Shown piece after piece: positions 60,901 to 64,000 of a DNA stretch of 64,000 bases. A model generated the notes under the pieces. It was not told the DNA's origin, did not search any database, and saw only the letters and a program-made list of their open reading frames with translations. The stretch lies in assembly GCA_021234155.1 (NCBI GenBank), contig JAJEKV010000135.1, positions 688,497 to 752,496 on the forward strand, read 5' to 3'. Position numbers and translations under genes: made by a program. Position 1 is the first letter of the stretch; each line of letters begins with the position of its first letter. This DNA is from Isoetes taiwanensis. Taxonomy: Eukaryota > Streptophyta > Lycopodiopsida > Isoetales > Isoetaceae.

Positions 60901-62060
60901 GAGGTCCGTGACTACACCATGGTTGCCGGACATCTCTACAAAAGGGTAAGGACACCATCCTTCGACGACGTGTGGTTCTACCTCATGAAGTTCCGCATAT
61001 TGTTCGAGAAGCTCATCAAGGGCTAGGTGGTGGTCATTTTCATGGTGACACCACGGCACGCAAAAAATCCTTCTAGCGTATTATTGGCCCACGCCAAAGA
61101 TGCTCACGCCCACCCAAGACGCAGACGCTTTGCCGGGCCGGTGGGACGCCCCACGCCCGCGGACGCTTCTTCCTTTGACGGGCCCGCCACACTTCCTTCA
61201 GCAAATGGGGAATGGACTTTGTGGGGACCTATAGATCCTCCCGCGCGAGGTACACTCGCGTCTCGATACATTCTGGTTCTCACCGACTACGCCACCAAAT
61301 GGGCGGAAGCTTGTGCACTTCCGCATAACATCGCCAGTAAGCACAGCTAGAGTCCTCTATCAACAAATTATCACGCTGATTCTGCCCCTACCTGAGCGGG
61401 TCGCTGACCGTGGTGTTCATTTCATCAATCATACTATCAAAGAGTCGACGGATTATCTCCTCGATACATCATCACAAGAGCACACCTTTACTATCCTCAA
61501 GGCAATGGGTTGGCGTAGCACCAACAAAACTCGTCACCATTCTCAAGAAAATTTGTGACGCTTCCCCGCATTGGCAGCGCAAAAACTTCCTATCGTTTTT
61601 GGGGCCTACAATACTTGTTTCAAGATTGCTACGGGTCACACTTTTTAAATTGGTTTATGGTCGAAGCTCATGCCATTTGAATATATCCTTCCAACACTCC
61701 GCTTTCAACCGGCTATCGCTTCATAATCCACCAACCGCTTCTCAAAGAACGGGTCTATCAATTAGAACAGCTTGGATGAACTTCAAGGATGCTTATATTC
61801 GTGTTCTTCATGGACAACAGTTGCAAAAAATCTTTACATGACAAACGCTTGAAGACAAAAAAAACATTCAAAGAAGGAGATTTGGTTCTTCTTTATGATT
61901 CCGTGTACAAAATTTTCCTGGTAAACTCAAGTTTCGCTATTTGGCCCTTTATCAAATTGTTCAAGTGGTTAGACCAAGCGCTTCCAACTAGCTGAATTAG
62001 ATGGCACACCATTACCTACATTGGTTAATGGTTTTCGCCCCAAAGCATTTCATCACACGT
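57901..62060 (+). pseudogene. pol: B2 pol: protease, RT, RNase H, integrase
   Basis: Protease: QIDGGSAVNLITDKLP (about 58,539-58,590), an Asp-Gly-Gly-Ser active-site variant as in element A. The 306-codon frame 58,626-59,546 holds the rest of the protease (IGDLRFPMEFGVWKAG, YEMLVGRPFLRQAKSIH) and an acidic linker leading to RT. RT about 59,370-60,060: HIFAWSYRDLRGI, EMYSFMDGF, and IFQDDFS with the catalytic Asp-Asp pair. RNase H about 60,300-60,720: KPFHAHVDVSF, then AHKAGKSHVVPDYLSRDPH. Integrase about 60,950-62,060: GGHFHGDTTARK zinc region, VLTDYATKWAEACALP core, FKEGDLVLLYDS C-terminal part. Frame breaks occur every few hundred bases. Confidence 0.88.
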
Positions 62061-63060
62061 AAAGTGAACATCAACAAACGTAAACAGTCAAGAAGCAAAC
62101 ACCACGTAAAGTGACTAGAAAGGCGTGTAGATTATATTATAGTGATTTTTTTACAAAATGTGGGCGCAGCCCAAATATTTCGCTTATGGGCACTGCCCTA
62201 TATACAAAAAACGGGCTCAGAGCCCCTATCTACTAAGTCCTAAGAGGAAAACCCTACTCCCGGGTTCGGAGCAGAGGTGATGCGAGGAGATGGTAGAGGT
62301 TCTCCCGGATCCTGATCCCAAGGTGGTAGCAGAACCACCTCCATCCCGCTATCTTCGGTCGGATGTTCAGCCATCCCGCACACCCAGCCGGCCCATGCGA
62401 ATGCCACTTGCCAGCAGTGGCCGTAGATCCGCATAATTCATCTTACAAGTGATCCACCCTTCGACAGCTTAGTGGGCATGGTGCAAACTTGCTCAAAACC
62501 AAAGAGCCATACCGAAGCGCCATCGGATGCCTTTCGCTTTCTCGGTTCGCCTTATATAGCCAACTCGAGGAACTCCTTGTCGACGTGGACCAATCACACA
62601 AATCGGCCAACGTGTTTGCAATGCAAGGTCGTTTCTAAAATGAGAATCTGCTTCTCCCGCCGATATCTAGCCATGGTACCTTCCGACACATTCCTTTTAA
62701 TGATATCCCACTTCGAGTTGCCAAAGATTGAATGCCATTCCTTCTTTCCACGCCTGGCCGAACATTAATGGGTGTCCTTTGCCATCCGCCACATCCGATC
62801 TTTTTTTTCACGCCTCATCCTCACCGCTCATTGCTTCTCCTTACGCTTTTTGGGACTTAGCCAAATTTTGCCTCTCAATCCCCTTCTTCGCATCCTTTGA
62901 CACCGCACCATCAACGGTTCCAGCCAAGACTCTTCATACCTCTTTTCGCCTGGGTTGTGCGCCCCTAAACAAACCTTTTCGCTCTTTCGCGCTTTGTCCT
63001 CCGTGCTCTCGACTTTCGCCTTCCGCCTTTTGCATCTCTTCGCTCCAAGAAAACATTCCC
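62061..63060 (+). other. B2 spacer between pol and ORF3 with TATA-like box
   Basis: About 1 kb conserved with B1 (40,012-40,947) but without a shared long frame. It contains CTTATATAGCC at 62,551-62,561, about 500 bases before the ORF3 ATG. It may be a leader or promoter region for ORF3. Confidence 0.5.
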
Positions 63061-64000
63061 ATGGCTGCCCCAAGATTTCTACACTTCAAGCCACCGCCTC
63101 CCAAGGATCCGCCCTTTTTGCATCTGTATCTTTCTTTGACGCTTCACTTTCCGCGGAAGCCCTTGTTGGCCCTCTAATAAAGAAGTCGCCGAACGACACC
63201 AAGCTTTTACTTAATTCTCTCAAATGGAACTTCCGCTCCAAATCCCACTCAGCCAAAGCAGTTCATCGCCAATATCGTTAATGTACCGCATGTTACACCA
63301 CTCGGGTCGATGGCACCACTATTTCATTGACTCAACATTTGATTTCCTTCGAGGTATTTCATATTCCCTTGCACACCCTTTGTGTATCATGGTCCGCTAT
63401 ACAGATATTGATGTCACAAGAGTTTGGTGCACTTGCTTATCATGCCAATGTCCATCGCCCGACCAATATCGATAAAGCCCCACGAAACCTTTGTTAAATT
63501 TCTCGTGGGCGAAATTCCTTGGTATTCTATCAAGAACACCCATATCAATAAGCCTTTCTATAACCTGTCCCCATCGCTACACACCCAAACACCACATAGA
63601 TTGGCCCCAAATGATGTTCTATCGTCTTCTCCAAGAAAATGGACCGCCTCTTCGGTACCACTTCCATTTTGAAGTTTCTGTGGAGGGCACTTTCAAGCCC
63701 CTCATCCGCCATTACTTCCTCCCACACCACCAAATTCTCATAATTCCACCTGGCCCCCTTCCAATCACTCACCAAGTTGGCACATCACGCCCGCCTTCCC
63801 CTCGGTCATGACCACAAATACACTCATGTCACCGCCTCTTCCTCCGCTACACCATCCACTTCACACCATTTTTCCTGCACCTCCCAAACCAGTAACAGCC
63901 AGCCCACCACCACAACACCCCCCGCTGCTTGTTGTATCAAGATCGCCAGGATGCTCAAGCTGCCGCCTTAAGTTACAAGAATCCCAAGACGCCTTTATGA
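63061..64000 (+). pseudogene. B2 ORF3, N-terminal part
   Basis: Starts at ATG 63,061 (MAAPRFLHF or, after a slip, the STLQA-like version shared with B1). It continues in broken frames through GTTISLTQHLIS (about 63,315), FVKFLVGEIPWYS and NTHINKPFYN (about 63,490-63,560) and a Ser/Pro/His-rich linker (63,700-63,900). The window ends before the coiled coil seen in B1. Confidence 0.7.

Larger units (their letters stand above)
55555..64000 (+). mobile_element. Ty3/gypsy LTR retrotransposon B, copy B2 (right end outside)
   Basis: Plus-strand copy of the B family. The LTR starts TGTTAGTCC inside the copia RT; the preceding bases GGAGA are the expected target duplication, testable at the unseen right end. 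Order: LTR, gag, protease, RT, RNase H, integrase, spacer with TATA-like box, ORF3 running off the window. B1 lies in inverted orientation 8 kb to the left. Confidence 0.93.

Noticed and set aside
1-64000. CRISPR arrays, rRNA, tRNA genes and bacterial operons
   Set aside because: No regularly spaced repeats, no rRNA blocks and no tRNA with A and B boxes plus cloverleaf were seen. Intron and plant transposons show a eukaryotic nuclear sequence.

Overview
The window looks like a gene-poor, repeat-rich stretch of a large land-plant nuclear genome. The evidence is a plant-specific DUF688-type gene with a GT-AG intron, a decayed plant PDR/ABCG transporter, and plant-type Ty3/gypsy, Ty1/copia, LINE, Helitron and pogo-like elements. 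I cannot name the species. The low gene density and element mix would fit a fern or another large-genome lineage, but that is a guess.

Left part (1-19.4 kb): mostly AT-rich intergenic DNA with old, diverged direct repeats. It holds a broken coiled-coil/RING-like coding region (1.55-2.85 kb, minus), a non-LTR retrotransposon 3' tail (about 4.9-5.28 kb), two truncated LINE 3' pieces on the minus strand (9.15-9.70 and 10.32-10.44 kb), and a minisatellite with telomere-like blocks (12.35-12.56 kb). The one confident host gene is DUF688-like, minus strand, two exons, 14,625-16,220.

19.45-29.62 kb: a complete but decayed Ty3/gypsy element (called A) on the minus strand. It has 1.9-kb LTRs, a 5-bp target duplication (CTGAG) and a glutamine-tRNA-like primer site. 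Its domain order is gag-protease-extra RNase H-reverse transcriptase-RNase H-integrase; the extra RNase H lies before the reverse transcriptase.

29.6-36.45 kb: intergenic DNA with a canonical Helitron 3' terminus (33,764-33,792), a LINE reverse-transcriptase fossil (33.95-34.74 kb) and a perfect GC-rich palindrome (34,956-34,977).

36.455-47.497 kb: a second gypsy family (B), copy B1, minus strand, with about 0.58-kb LTRs and target duplication ATTCT. Behind pol it carries a further about 3-kb coding region (ORF3) with a long coiled coil, preceded by a TATA-like box. From 55,555 to the window end a second copy (B2) lies on the plus strand, with the same ORF3 and the same TATA spacing, cut off by the window edge.

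Between B1 and B2: a decayed PDR-type ABC transporter (48.38-49.56 kb, minus), a pogo/Tigger-like DDE transposase with few lesions (49.65-51.95 kb, plus) and a copia element (from about 52.04 kb, plus). B2 is inserted inside the copia reverse transcriptase, so the nesting order is copia first, B2 second.

A point for anyone using these reading frames: the two LTRs of A, and the two copies of B, differ in a strikingly non-random way, at CAG/CTG trinucleotides replaced by CG-containing scrambles. This looks more like base-calling or consensus error at CHG-methylated cytosines than like ordinary mutation, so many of the element frameshifts may be artefacts.
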